In this document: positions 1 through 8,905 of the stretch, piece by piece
Numbering within the stretch: the stretch's first letter is position 1
Layout of the letters: each line of letters starts with the position of its first letter
Assembly: GCA_964522665.1 (NCBI GenBank)
Contig: CAZFVY010000011.1
Coordinates: forward strand, 31,152 to 95,151
Direction of reading: 5' to 3'
Length of the DNA stretch: 64,000 bases
Source of the DNA: CAZFVY01 sp964522665
GTDB lineage: Bacteria > Verrucomicrobiota > Verrucomicrobiia > Limisphaerales > CAZFVY01
Translations under genes and position numbers: made by a program
Notes under the pieces: model-generated
What the model was told of the DNA's origin: nothing
Databases searched by the model: none
Seen by the model: the letters and a program-made list of their open reading frames with translations, nothing else

Positions 1-134
1 TCAGACGCTGCTTTAACAACTCCCCGGGGCGGACGAGTCCGATCCTGCGGTGACGATTCCGAGCTGCTCCTGCCGACCTCAATCATAACGTGCGTTAACG
101 ATCGGCGCTGTCACGCCATCGCAAACCGAAACGG

Positions 135-226
135 CGGTGGGGCGAGGCTCCGCCGAGCCGTGGAAGGTTCGATCAGGCCGCTTTCGACCGAAATTAGTCA
201 CGGCTCGCGCGAGCCTCGCCCCACCG
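135..226. repeat. Imperfect inverted repeat, 28-bp arms, 36-bp spacer
   Basis: Arms at 135-162 and 199-226 are reverse complements at 25 of 28 positions; the outer 16 bases match perfectly and the mismatches cluster in a GC-only core. The element lies just beyond the 3' end of the minus-strand dsbD-like gene. It could fold in the transcript and act as a terminator or stabiliser, or be an interspersed extragenic palindrome. No T-tract is visible. Nothing else was recognised in 1-245. Confidence 0.7.
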
Positions 227-245
227 CGATCCCGGTTACACCCGA

Positions 246-2435
246 TTAGCGGGCGGCGGAATTCACCGGTGGTCGAGCGGTCGCCGCCTTGTCCAACGCG
301 TCCAAGACAACGCCTGGGGTCAAAAGCGCGGGCAGGACCTGCGGCGCGGCGTTGGTGTCACTCGGATAGACTAGGACCAAAGGGACCCCGGCGCGGGCGA
401 ACTTTTTCAATTCGGCGGTAATAGCGTCGTTATAGTCCGTGTAATCGCCGATGAGCGCCAGCGCGTTGATCGTCTTAAGCTTGGCGCGGACGGAGGGGAT
501 TTCAATACTGGTGCGCGCGTTGACCTTGCAACTGAGACACCAGTCCGCGGTGAAATCGACGAAGACCGGCCGACCGGCCGCGCGCGCCTGAGCGACCGCT
601 TCGGCGTTCCAAACTTCCCACGCGATGCCATCGGCGTCGCGATTGCGGGCGTCGCGAGACGCCGCCGCGGGCGGGGTCCGCCAATGCATGCCATCTTCAA
701 GGGAGTAACCGTAGCTCACGGCAAGCAACAGGACGCACACGGCGCCCGCCAGCCCTCGGCGTTTGAAACCGCGCTGAATGAATTCGCCCCAAATCCAGGC
801 GACGAGCGCCAGTGAGACGAGAAATAGGCCGAGCCAAAGAACCCCGTCTTTGCCGAAGCGCGCGGTGGCCAGCGTGAACAGCCAGATGGCGGTGGCCAGC
901 ATTGGGAAGCCCATCGCCACTTTGAATTTCTGCATCCATACCCCCGGCTTGGGCAGCAGTTTTAGCCACGCGGGATGCCAACTCAACACGACGTACGGGG
1001 CCGCGAGTCCGAGGCCGACGAATGAAAACATCAGGAGTATGATCGCGGGCGACTGGCTGAAAGCGAATCCGAGCGCGACCGCCAGGAAGGGAGCGGTGCA
1101 GGGGGTCGCCAGGACGGTCGCGAGAACGCCGTTAAAGAATGCGCCGGCGTTGCCTTCTTTGGCCGCCAACTCACCCGCGGCGTTCATGGCGCCACCGCCG
1201 AGCGTGACCTCGAAGACGCCGAACAGGTTCAACGCCACCAAGGTGACCAGAATCGTGATGCCGATCAGGAACTGAGGATTCTGAAACTGCATTCCCCAAT
1301 TGGCGGTGCGGCCGGCTTGTTGAACGCCGATCACGATCGCCGCCAAGACCCAGAACGAAACCAGGACTCCGAGGCCGTACATCAGGCCCAGTTTTCGCAT
1401 CGTATGGCCGCTTCGTTTCGACTGGCTGACAAAGCTCAGGATTTTCAGCGCAATTACGGGCAGGACGCAGGGCATGATATTGAGAATCAAGCCGCCGAGA
1501 AACGCGAAGCCAAGCATCACCAAAAGAGAATTCGCCGCGGGGGCGGGTGAGTCTGGATTTGTTGGCGGTTGGGACGTTTCACCCGCTGTCGTGCCTTCGT
1601 TGCTGGCGATCATCAACGTGGCCTCCATCGCGGCGGTCGGTTGGTCGGAGCCGGGTTGTTCAATTAAAAGACCGGGCAACTGGGTCGGCCACGCTTTCGT
1701 GTCCGCAGGCTTTTTGATGAGCTTGCGGACGCGGACTTGGCCGGGTTCGGCCGGGATTAGATCGACGGCGGCTTGGACATCGTAGGGGTCGCCGCTGTAG
1801 GGAAAGAAGTCCGCCTCTTTCAGCGGCGCGGCGGTCGCCCACTGGATGAGCAGCGACCGGCTATCGCCCTTCGCGGGACCTTCCCACCACGCCCGCGCGG
1901 CGAGGCCGGATCGGGTCTGCGGTATTTTTTGTTCTCCCGCCCTGATCAACTCGGCGTCGGGGCTTGGCTGCGAGACGGAACCCACTTCGAGGCTGGCCGC
2001 GACAGAGGCTTTGCCCGGGAGGCAGATATCTTTGCACTCCAGCCAGACGACGGTTGCTTTGAGGTCCAATTTGCCCGGGGCGAGGTTGTTCGTCAGCTTG
2101 AGGGGGACCAGCAAAAGGACGTCGCCATAATAGACATAGGTGGTGATCCCGGACTCGGTCAGTTTTTGGGGGGCGGGCCAGCGAATTTCACCCGCCTCAA
2201 CACCGGCCGGCAGCGACCATGCAATCGTGGTCGGCTGGCCGGAGTCGCCGCCAAAACGCCAGTAGGTATGCCAACCGAGGGGGGCTTTAAGCTCGACCGC
2301 GGCTAAGACCGTCTCGCCGGGGCGCGCCACCGCGGCGGCGACGAGGAGCCGGGTTTCAGATTTGCCCTCAGCGGCCTCGAGTGACGCCAACGGGAGCAAT
2401 GCCAGCAAGACAAGTAAGCTGAACCGAGACTTCAT
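246..2435 (-). CDS. dsbD: DsbD-like thiol:disulfide interchange protein
   Basis: 729 aa with the full three-part DsbD layout. A signal peptide (residues 1-22) precedes a periplasmic alpha-like domain with the pair C134/C138 (motif CKDIC). The multi-helix membrane domain, about 303-580, has one redox cysteine in MPCVLP (C323) and one in ATPCTAP (C446). The C-terminal thioredoxin domain has the WCLSC active site (C633, C636). The family passes electrons from cytoplasmic thioredoxin across the membrane to periplasmic proteins, and all six expected cysteines are present. Given the many exported c-type cytochromes here, a role in reducing apocytochrome or secreted thiols is plausible but inferred. 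It is divergent from the liv operon with about 105 bp between starts. No clear Shine-Dalgarno. Confidence 0.93.
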   Translation of the reverse strand: MKSRFSLLVLLALLPLASLEAAEGKSETRLLVAAAVARPGETVLAAVELKAPLGWHTYWRFGGDSGQPTTIAWSLPAGVEAGEIRWPAPQKLTESGITTYVYYGDVLLLVPLKLTNNLAPGKLDLKATVVWLECKDICLPGKASVAASLEVGSVSQPSPDAELIRAGEQKIPQTRSGLAARAWWEGPAKGDSRSLLIQWATAAPLKEADFFPYSGDPYDVQAAVDLIPAEPGQVRVRKLIKKPADTKAWPTQLPGLLIEQPGSDQPTAAMEATLMIASNEGTTAGETSQPPTNPDSPAPAANSLLVMLGFAFLGGLILNIMPCVLPVIALKILSFVSQSKRSGHTMRKLGLMYGLGVLVSFWVLAAIVIGVQQAGRTANWGMQFQNPQFLIGITILVTLVALNLFGVFEVTLGGGAMNAAGELAAKEGNAGAFFNGVLATVLATPCTAPFLAVALGFAFSQSPAIILLMFSFVGLGLAAPYVVLSWHPAWLKLLPKPGVWMQKFKVAMGFPMLATAIWLFTLATARFGKDGVLWLGLFLVSLALVAWIWGEFIQRGFKRRGLAGAVCVLLLAVSYGYSLEDGMHWRTPPAAASRDARNRDADGIAWEVWNAEAVAQARAAGRPVFVDFTADWCLSCKVNARTSIEIPSVRAKLKTINALALIGDYTDYNDAITAELKKFARAGVPLVLVYPSDTNAAPQVLPALLTPGVVLDALDKAATARPPVNSAAR

Positions 2436-2540
2436 GCTGGGAACATACCGCGACCGCGGCTGAATTTGAAACTAATTATCCGGCGAACCGGGCGAGTTTG
2501 TCCCTTGCGCGGCGCGGCGCCGCCCCGCTATGCTTGGCGC

Positions 2541-3707
2541 ATGAAAATCGGTATTCACGGCGGACGTTGGTGGGCGGGGTTGGGCCTGGCAATGACCCTG
2601 GTTTTATCGGGCTGTGGCAAGTCGGGCGGGGGAGGCGGCGCCAGTGAGGGCGAGTTCATTAAAGTAGGCGAGTACGCGTCGTTGACCGGCACCGAGGCAT
2701 CCTTCGGCCAGTCGTCACACGAAGGCACCCAATTGGCCGTGGATGAAATAAACGCAAGCGGCGGGTTGCTCGGCAAACAAATCAAATTGATCGTCGAAGA
2801 CGACCAATCCAAAGCCGGCGAACCGGCGACGATTGTCCGCAAATTGATTTCGCGCGACAACGTCGTCGCGGTCCTTGGCGAGGTCGCCTCCGGGCGTTCG
2901 ATGGAAGCGGGTCCGATCTGTCAGCAGGCGAAGATCCCGATGATCTCGCCCTCCTCGACGAATCCCAAAGTGACCGAGATCGGCGACTACATTTTCCGGG
3001 TCTGTTTCATTGATCCATTTCAGGGCAAGGTGATGGCGGCGTTCGCCAAGAACACGCTCAAGCTGAAGAAGCTCGCGATGTTGACTGACGTGAAATCCGC
3101 CTACAGCGTGGGCTTGGCGCAGTTTTTCAAGGAACAGTTCCTGCGGGATGGCGGCACGTTGGTCGCCGAGGAGAAATACACTGGCGGAGACAAGGATTTC
3201 AGCGCGCAACTCACCGCGATCAAGGCGTCGAGTCCCGAGGGGATTTTCGTTCCCGGTTATTATACCGAAGCCGGGTTGATCTGTTTGTCGGCGCGCCGGC
3301 TCGGTCTGAACATCCCGATCTTTGGAGGCGATGGTTGGGAGTCGCCGAAGCTGATCGAAATCGGCGGGAAGGCCGTGGAGGGTACGTATTATTCGACCCA
3401 TTATTCGCCGGAGGACGAGTCACCCGCGGTGCAGGGCTTCGTAAAAAAATTCCGGGCGCGTTTCAAGGAAGTGCCGGACGCGATGGCGGCGCTCGGCTAC
3501 GACTCGGCGATGGTGTTGGCTGACGCGATCAAACGGGCGAATTCGACGGAGGGTTCCAAGGTACGAGACGCCATCGCGGCAACCAAGGATTTTCAGGGCG
3601 TGACCACGAAAACGACCATTGACGCGAACCGCAACGCCACCAAACCGGCGGTCATCATCACGGTCAAAGACGGCCAGTTCAAATACGTGGATAAGGTGGC
3701 GCCATGA
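2541..3707 (+). CDS. livK: Branched-chain amino acid ABC transporter, substrate-binding lipoprotein
   Basis: 388 aa from the ATG at 2541; an upstream in-frame ATG at 2466 would add 25 residues that do not look like a signal sequence, so it was not chosen. The N-terminus has basic residues, a hydrophobic stretch and a lipobox (LVLSGC), so the protein is probably lipid-anchored at the membrane. The rest is a type I periplasmic-binding fold of the Leu/Ile/Val-binding family (EYASLTG near the mature start, ISPSSTNP, DAMAALGYDSAMVL near the end). First gene of a complete five-gene importer. The ligand cannot be read from sequence; related proteins bind branched-chain or other amino acids, or amides. 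Confidence 0.92.
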   Translation: MKIGIHGGRWWAGLGLAMTLVLSGCGKSGGGGGASEGEFIKVGEYASLTGTEASFGQSSHEGTQLAVDEINASGGLLGKQIKLIVEDDQSKAGEPATIVRKLISRDNVVAVLGEVASGRSMEAGPICQQAKIPMISPSSTNPKVTEIGDYIFRVCFIDPFQGKVMAAFAKNTLKLKKLAMLTDVKSAYSVGLAQFFKEQFLRDGGTLVAEEKYTGGDKDFSAQLTAIKASSPEGIFVPGYYTEAGLICLSARRLGLNIPIFGGDGWESPKLIEIGGKAVEGTYYSTHYSPEDESPAVQGFVKKFRARFKEVPDAMAALGYDSAMVLADAIKRANSTEGSKVRDAIAATKDFQGVTTKTTIDANRNATKPAVIITVKDGQFKYVDKVAP

Positions 3708-3769
3708 CCGGCCGGGGGAACTGCGGAATTGGCTGCGAATTTGCCGACTAGGCCGCCGGGAAACGTGAA

Positions 3770-4675
3770 TTGAGAGAATTTCTTCAACAACTGATCAACG
3801 GCCTGTCGCTTGGTTCGATCTTTGCCCTGATCGCGCTGGGCTACACGATGGTGTATGGGGTGCTGCGCTTCATCAATTTTGCCCACGGTGACGTCTTCAT
3901 GGTCGGGGCGTTCGCCGGGTACTACCTGGCGCCGCTAGTCGGCAAGTTTTTCACATGGCCCTCACTGCCGGGCGGCTTGCTGGTGCTGCTGATCTCGATG
4001 TTAATTTGCGCGATCCTGGGGATCGTCATTGAGAAGCTGGCTTATCGTCCCTTGCGGCAACGGCCGAAGCTTACCGTGCTCATCACGGCGATCGGCGTTT
4101 CGCTTTTCCTGGAGTATGCCGGGCAGAAGTTCTTCGGCGCGAACCCGCAGAAATTTCCGGAGTTGATCCCGAACCGGGAAATGCAGTTTTTTGGCGAGTT
4201 GGTCATCACGACCAATCAGATTCTCGTCTTGGGCGTCACGATCCTGCTGTTGACCGCGCTCCGTTTCATCGTGATGAAAACGCGCATGGGATTGGCGATG
4301 CGGGCGCTGTCGTTCAACGCGGAGGCGGCCTCGCTGATGGGGGTTGATATCGATGGAGTGATCTCGTTCACGTTCGGTTTGGGTTCGGCGTTGGCGGCGG
4401 CCGGCGGAATCCTTTACGCGCTGAACTACCCGTCGATTGATCCGCTCATGGGCATTCTGCCCGGCTTGAAGGCGTTCGTCGCCGCGGTGCTGGGCGGCAT
4501 TGGCAATCTGCCGGGAGCAGCGTTGGGTGGCGTGCTTTTGGGGACGCTGGAAACATTGGTGTCGGGCTACATCTCCTCGACCTATCGGGACGCGATTGCG
4601 TTCACGGTTCTGATTTTGATTCTGCTCTTTAAACCGTCCGGGCTGCTGGGCAAGGCGGAGATCGAAAAGGTCTGA
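3770..4675 (+). CDS. livH: Branched-chain amino acid ABC transporter permease LivH
   Basis: 301 aa, the usual LivH length, with about eight hydrophobic segments. The start is TTG at 3770: the nearby GTG at 3764 runs into a stop after one codon, and the protein beginning MREFLQQLINGLSLGS matches the LivH amino end. Family signatures include LGYTMVYGVLRFINFAHGD and, near the end, GGIGNLPGA in the loop that contacts the ATPase. It forms the inner-membrane channel with the next gene product, LivM, whose ATG follows after 2 bases, so the two are probably translationally coupled. Confidence 0.93.
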   Translation: MREFLQQLINGLSLGSIFALIALGYTMVYGVLRFINFAHGDVFMVGAFAGYYLAPLVGKFFTWPSLPGGLLVLLISMLICAILGIVIEKLAYRPLRQRPKLTVLITAIGVSLFLEYAGQKFFGANPQKFPELIPNREMQFFGELVITTNQILVLGVTILLLTALRFIVMKTRMGLAMRALSFNAEAASLMGVDIDGVISFTFGLGSALAAAGGILYALNYPSIDPLMGILPGLKAFVAAVLGGIGNLPGAALGGVLLGTLETLVSGYISSTYRDAIAFTVLILILLFKPSGLLGKAEIEKV

Positions 4676-4677
4676 AG

Positions 4678-5670
4678 ATGAAGCGGCCCCAACTGATCCT
4701 GCTGGCGGCCGCGGTGGTCAGCTTCTTGATTTCAGCGGTTTCGTCGAAGATCAACCCGTACTTTCTGGACGTCATCATCGGTATTGGGATCAATATCATT
4801 TTGGCGGTCAGCCTCAATTTGATTAATGGATACGCCGGGCAATTCTCGTTGGGACACGCCGGATTTATGGCAATCGGCGCCTACACCGCCGCGGCGATCA
4901 CGACTTTTCTCGGGCCGCGATTGCTACCCATGCTTGGTGGCTCCGCCAGTCCCGTGGCGGCGGCGCTGCTATTTCTTTTCGCGTTGGGCAGCGGCGGCGC
5001 GGCGGCGGGATTGGCTGGCTTCGTGGTGGGCGTGCCTTGCCTTCGGCTCAAGGGCGATTATTTGGCGATTGCGACGCTTGGCTTTGGGGAAATCATCCGG
5101 GTTATTCTGCAAAACATGGATTCCGTGGGAGCATCGCGCGGGTTTAGCGTCTCGTTGCCGTACACGACGTTTTTCTGGACCTTTATGCTGGCCTCGGTGA
5201 CGACCTATGTCGTTTATACGCTCGTGCATTCGACGTACGGCCGCGGATTCCTGGCGGTGCAGGACGATGAGATCGCCGCGGAGGCGATGGGGATCAACAC
5301 GACGCGATACAAAGTGACGGCGTTCGTCATTGGTTCGTTTTTCGCCGGGGTCGCGGGCGGCCTCTACGCCCACTTCAAGATGTTTCTCGTGCCGGAGGGT
5401 TTCAATTTCATGAAATCGATTGAAATCGTCGTCATGGTCATCCTGGGCGGAATGGGCCACATGGTCGGCGTGATCATCGCGGCGATTGTGTTGACGTTGC
5501 TGCCGGAGTTTTTGCGGTCGGTGTCAGAATATCGGATGATCATCTATTCGCTGTTGTTGATCGTGCTCATGTTGACTTGCCCACAGGGAATGTCCCAGAT
5601 TTGGGTCCGCCTGGCCGGTTCTTGGAAGCGGAATAAGGCGGTCCCGCCGGGAGCGACCCCCAAACCTTGA
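4678..5670 (+). CDS. livM: Branched-chain amino acid ABC transporter permease LivM
   Basis: 330 aa multi-pass membrane protein. The segment NLINGYAGQFSLGHAGFMAI and the later LKGDYLAIATLGFGEIIR are hallmarks of LivM. The ABC coupling motif appears as GGMGHMVG. It pairs with LivH to form the translocation pore. The gene sits in the middle of the cluster, 2 bases after livH and 12 bases before livG, with no room for separate promoters. Nothing is missing or truncated. Confidence 0.93.
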   Translation: MKRPQLILLAAAVVSFLISAVSSKINPYFLDVIIGIGINIILAVSLNLINGYAGQFSLGHAGFMAIGAYTAAAITTFLGPRLLPMLGGSASPVAAALLFLFALGSGGAAAGLAGFVVGVPCLRLKGDYLAIATLGFGEIIRVILQNMDSVGASRGFSVSLPYTTFFWTFMLASVTTYVVYTLVHSTYGRGFLAVQDDEIAAEAMGINTTRYKVTAFVIGSFFAGVAGGLYAHFKMFLVPEGFNFMKSIEIVVMVILGGMGHMVGVIIAAIVLTLLPEFLRSVSEYRMIIYSLLLIVLMLTCPQGMSQIWVRLAGSWKRNKAVPPGATPKP

Positions 5671-5682
5671 ACCGCGCGCGCG

Positions 5683-6492
5683 ATGCCTGCCAACGAACCT
5701 TCCTCCGCGCTGCTTCGCCTCGATAAATGCACGATTCGTTTCGGGGGATTGACGGCGGTATCGGAGTTGGACCTGGCGATCGGGCCGCGCGAATTGATCG
5801 GCTTAATCGGTCCGAACGGCGCCGGCAAGACGACCGTGTTCAACATGATCACTGGCGTCTATCAGCCCACCAGCGGCGTGATCCGGTTCTCGGGTGAACC
5901 GACCGCGGGCTGCCGGCCTTATGAAATTACCGGGCGCGGAATTGCTCGCACTTTCCAAAACATCCGCTTGTTTCCGTCGTTGAACGTTTTCGACAATGTC
6001 CGGGTCGCGTTTCAACTCCATCTCGAGGGCGGGGTGACGTCGGCGGTATGGCGCGGGCGTGGCTTTCGCGAACGGGAGCGGGAGGTCGAGGCGCGGGTAA
6101 TGGAAATCCTCGAGATTTTTCATTTGGGGCGCTTTCGGGACGCGCCCGCCAAAAGCCTGCCGTACGGCGACCAGCGGCGTTTGGAAATCGTTCGGGCCTT
6201 GGCGACGGGGCCGAAACTGTTGCTTTTGGACGAACCAGCCGCCGGGATGAACCCGACCGAAAAGGTCGAATTGGTCAAATTAATCCAATTCGTGCAGGAG
6301 AAGTTCCAGATCGCCGTGATGTTGGTCGAGCATGATATGAAGGTGGTTATGGGCGTGTGCCAGCGGATCATCGTATTGGATTACGGAGTCAAGATCGCGG
6401 AAGGCTCGCCGACGGACGTCCGCTGCAACCCGAAGGTGATTGCCGCCTATCTGGGCGACGGGCAGTTGAACATCGCTGGCGCCGGCGGTTAA
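5683..6492 (+). CDS. livG: Branched-chain amino acid ABC transporter ATP-binding protein LivG
   Basis: 269 aa ABC ATPase. Walker A is GPNGAGKTT, the signature segment is LPYGDQRRLEI (a LivG-type variant of LSGGQ), Walker B is LLLLDEPAAGMNP, and the switch histidine lies in VEHDMKVVM. The C-terminal segment that follows Walker B, including IAEGSPTDV, is typical of LivG. It pairs with LivF as the heterodimeric motor of the importer. Confidence 0.94.
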   Translation: MPANEPSSALLRLDKCTIRFGGLTAVSELDLAIGPRELIGLIGPNGAGKTTVFNMITGVYQPTSGVIRFSGEPTAGCRPYEITGRGIARTFQNIRLFPSLNVFDNVRVAFQLHLEGGVTSAVWRGRGFREREREVEARVMEILEIFHLGRFRDAPAKSLPYGDQRRLEIVRALATGPKLLLLDEPAAGMNPTEKVELVKLIQFVQEKFQIAVMLVEHDMKVVMGVCQRIIVLDYGVKIAEGSPTDVRCNPKVIAAYLGDGQLNIAGAGG

Positions 6493-6540
6493 CCGAAGCA
6501 CGAGTCAAGAATCGCCGAACCAAACGCGAACCAAAGCGCC

Positions 6541-7248
6541 ATGCTCGAAGTCAACAATCTGGCGGTCAATTACGGCGTCATTACGGCGCTGGACGGGATT
6601 TCGATTAAGGTCGAACGCGGCCAAATCGTGACGCTGATTGGCGCCAACGGCGCGGGCAAGACGACCACGCTCAAGACGATTTCAGGGCTTTTGAGGACTC
6701 GCGCCGGCAAGGTCGTCTATGACGGACAGGAGATTACCAACTTGCCGGCGCACCAAATCGTTCGCCGCGGTCTCTCGCAAGTACCCGAGGGGCGAATGAT
6801 CTTCGCCAATCTGACCGTGCTCGAGAACTTGAAAATGGGCGCCTATTTGCAGAGAAATCATGGGGTGATTCAACGCGAGATGGAGTCGGTGTTCGCCATT
6901 TTCCCCCGCTTGAAAGAACGGGAGAAGCAAGTGGCCGGAACGCTCTCGGGCGGCGAGCAACAGATGCTGGCGATTGGCCGGGCGTTGATGAATCAACCGA
7001 AGTTCCTCATGCTGGACGAGCCTTCGCTCGGCATCGCGCCGCTGCTGGTCAAGGCGATCTTCGAGAAAATAGTGGAGATTAATCGCCGCCACGGGATCAC
7101 GATTCTGCTGGTCGAACAAAACGCCAACTTGGCGCTCGAAGTCTCGCACTACGGTTACGTGCTCGAAACTGGACGGATCATCCTGCAAGGCAAGTCATCC
7201 GAATTGCGGCAAAGCCCGCAGGTCAAGAGCGCCTATTTGGGAGGGTGA
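6541..7248 (+). CDS. livF: Branched-chain amino acid ABC transporter ATP-binding protein LivF
   Basis: 235 aa ABC ATPase and last gene of the importer cluster. Walker A is GANGAGKTT, the signature is LSGGEQQMLAIGRAL, Walker B is LMLDEPSLGIAP and the switch histidine region appears as VEQNANLAL, the glutamine-asparagine form normal for LivF. RGLSQVPEGRMIFANLTV is also a LivF hallmark. A 48-base gap separates it from livG. The gene ends 20 bases from the convergent PIN toxin gene. Confidence 0.94.
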   Translation: MLEVNNLAVNYGVITALDGISIKVERGQIVTLIGANGAGKTTTLKTISGLLRTRAGKVVYDGQEITNLPAHQIVRRGLSQVPEGRMIFANLTVLENLKMGAYLQRNHGVIQREMESVFAIFPRLKEREKQVAGTLSGGEQQMLAIGRALMNQPKFLMLDEPSLGIAPLLVKAIFEKIVEINRRHGITILLVEQNANLALEVSHYGYVLETGRIILQGKSSELRQSPQVKSAYLGG

Positions 7249-7267
7249 GGGCCGGGCGGGCGATCGC

Positions 7268-7690
7268 CTAGGTTCGGCCGGTCTTCGCCGGCAACATTTC
7301 TTGCTTTAACGGTCCCGGGAGCGCGGCGAATTCGGGGTCTTTGTGGACCAGCAAGGCATCCAGCCGAAGTGCGGACGCGACGACGAATGCGTCGGCTAGC
7401 GAAACTCGATGCGATGCTTTAATATCGGCCGCCGTCGAGCAAAGCGCATCGTCGGTGTGGAGCCAGATAACGGGCAGCCGCTTCATGTCGGCGATCGTCG
7501 CGCGTGCGGCTTCCTCGCCAAAGTCGTAGTGGGTGATGTACTGAACCTCAGTAAGACTGACAAAACATCCAATCACATCGCTCTCCCGTCGGGCCGACTG
7601 TTCCAGGAGGTCTCTTATTCGAGGCGCGCCCGGCTCGGCCTGTAAAAAGGCGATGAACGCTGAAGTGTCGAACAGGAATCGATTAACCAT
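7268..7690 (-). CDS. PIN-domain ribonuclease toxin (VapC-like)
   Basis: 140 aa, normal VapC length. The acidic PIN residues are visible: D8 in LFDTSAF, E48 in SLTEVQ, D100 in SLADAFVVASA and D118 in HKDPEF. PIN toxins are Mg-dependent RNases that cleave tRNA, rRNA or mRNA and are neutralised by a co-encoded antitoxin. Its ATG overlaps the end of the upstream small gene by 8 bases (ATGGTTAA), the usual arrangement of a toxin-antitoxin pair. Target RNA unknown. Confidence 0.85.
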   Translation of the reverse strand: MVNRFLFDTSAFIAFLQAEPGAPRIRDLLEQSARRESDVIGCFVSLTEVQYITHYDFGEEAARATIADMKRLPVIWLHTDDALCSTAADIKASHRVSLADAFVVASALRLDALLVHKDPEFAALPGPLKQEMLPAKTGRT

Positions 7691-7952
7691 TTCGGCCGGG
7701 GCCTAGCCGGCGCAATTGCTCGTCTTCGCGAGCTCGGTCCCGCGAGCGCTCTTGGAGAAGCCGGGTCATTAAACTCCCGCCGGCGAACCGTCCATAGAGA
7801 GCATGGATCGCTTCCAAGTTTGCGCGTTCATCCGAAGTGCGCTCTTGTTGTGCGGCGGCAGGCGGGATGCCGAACCGTTGCCACACTTCTTCCAATTCGG
7901 CTGGCGCCAATCGGCCAAGTTCGGCGGCAAGACGTTCGGCGGTCGTGCTCAT
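7683..7952 (-). CDS. Small protein, putative antitoxin of the PIN toxin
   Basis: 89 aa, charged and mostly helical by eye. Its stop codon overlaps the start of the PIN toxin gene by 8 bases. The N-terminus (ERLAAELGRLAPAELEEVW) resembles the leading helix seen in several toxin-linked small proteins, and the C-terminal part is rich in Arg and acidic residues (LMTRLLQERSRDRARED), as in a toxin-wrapping tail. I see no clear ribbon-helix-helix or AbrB motif, so the antitoxin role rests on position, size and overlap. Confidence 0.6.
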   Translation of the reverse strand: MSTTAERLAAELGRLAPAELEEVWQRFGIPPAAAQQERTSDERANLEAIHALYGRFAGGSLMTRLLQERSRDRAREDEQLRRLGPGRNG

Positions 7953-8184
7953 GGGAGAATCATAGGCCAGATTATTGTCTGGGTAAAGCGTTTGCGTGGC
8001 GCTGCTGCCTTAGCCGAGGTACCGAAGACCGGAGCCAAGATGTGCTTGTCGGCCAAGGTTCAATGCGCCGCGGACTGTCTCCATGCCCTGGCGCAATCGT
8101 CTGCAGACTGAGAAATTGCGCTGCTTCTTATTGGCCAGCGGACTGCGTGGTCGGCGAATTGGATGCCGGATTAGTCCTGAACCG

Positions 8185-8895
8185 CTATGCGGGGCGAATC
8201 AGGATTTCTTCAACGACCGCGCGGGGCGGGAGGTTGATGGCGAGCAGGATGGTTTCCGCGACGTCTTCCGGTTGGAGCATTTTTTGCCGGGCTTCAGGCG
8301 GGGGCGGCGAGGGGCGCAAGTCGAGAATCGGGGTGTTGATGTCACCGGGGAAAATGGCGCAGGCGCGAATGCCGTTCGGCCTCTCTTCGGCGTTGATCGC
8401 CTGGGTCAAGCCGGTCATGCCGAATTTTGAGACGACGTAGGCGACGCCCGCTTTGGGGCTGGCCTGGCGGCCGGCCTCCGAGACGATGTTGACGATTGTG
8501 CCCGACTTTTGCGCGCGCATGATGGGCAGAAAAGCCTGCACGCAATAATAGGCCCCGTGAAGGTTCGTATCGACGAGCCGGTGATAGTCGGTGGGGCTTA
8601 GGACCGCCAGGCTCCGCTTCGGGGTGTTGGTGCCAGCGGCGTTGACCAGCGCCTGGACGGAGCCGAAAACTTGCAGAACCTTCTTCGAGAGGCGCGTGAC
8701 CGCGACGGCGTCGCCGATGTCGCCGGCGCACACCAGGACCTCTCCTTTTGGAAGCCCGGTTAAGGTTGCCGTTTCGCGCAACGCGGTGATGCGCCGGCCG
8801 ACCAGGGCCAGGCGCCAGCCTTGTTTCGCCATCGCTACGGCGGTGGCGCGGCCGACGCCGCTTCCCGCCCCGGTGATTACCGCCGTTTTGTTCAT
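8185..8895 (-). CDS. Short-chain dehydrogenase/reductase
   Basis: 236 aa classical SDR. The nucleotide-binding motif is TGAGSGVG at residues 9-16; the catalytic set is N111, S139 (NIVSEAG), Y153 and K157 (YVVSK). It has VNAAG in place of the common NNAG. R34 and R35 after the second beta strand favour NADP(H) over NAD(H). The C-terminus (VAETILLAINLP, then EEILIRPA) resembles SDRs annotated as oxidoreductases acting on small alcohols or sugars. Last of three minus-strand oxidoreductase genes, 10 bases after the preceding one; substrate not predictable. Confidence 0.9.
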   Translation of the reverse strand: MNKTAVITGAGSGVGRATAVAMAKQGWRLALVGRRITALRETATLTGLPKGEVLVCAGDIGDAVAVTRLSKKVLQVFGSVQALVNAAGTNTPKRSLAVLSPTDYHRLVDTNLHGAYYCVQAFLPIMRAQKSGTIVNIVSEAGRQASPKAGVAYVVSKFGMTGLTQAINAEERPNGIRACAIFPGDINTPILDLRPSPPPPEARQKMLQPEDVAETILLAINLPPRAVVEEILIRPA

Positions 8896-8905
8896 TTGGG
8901 TTTAA

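Noticed and set aside
7953..8184. Possible further gene between the antitoxin and the SDR.
   Set aside because: Frames here have no family motif, no start signal and shadow-like composition; treated as spacer.
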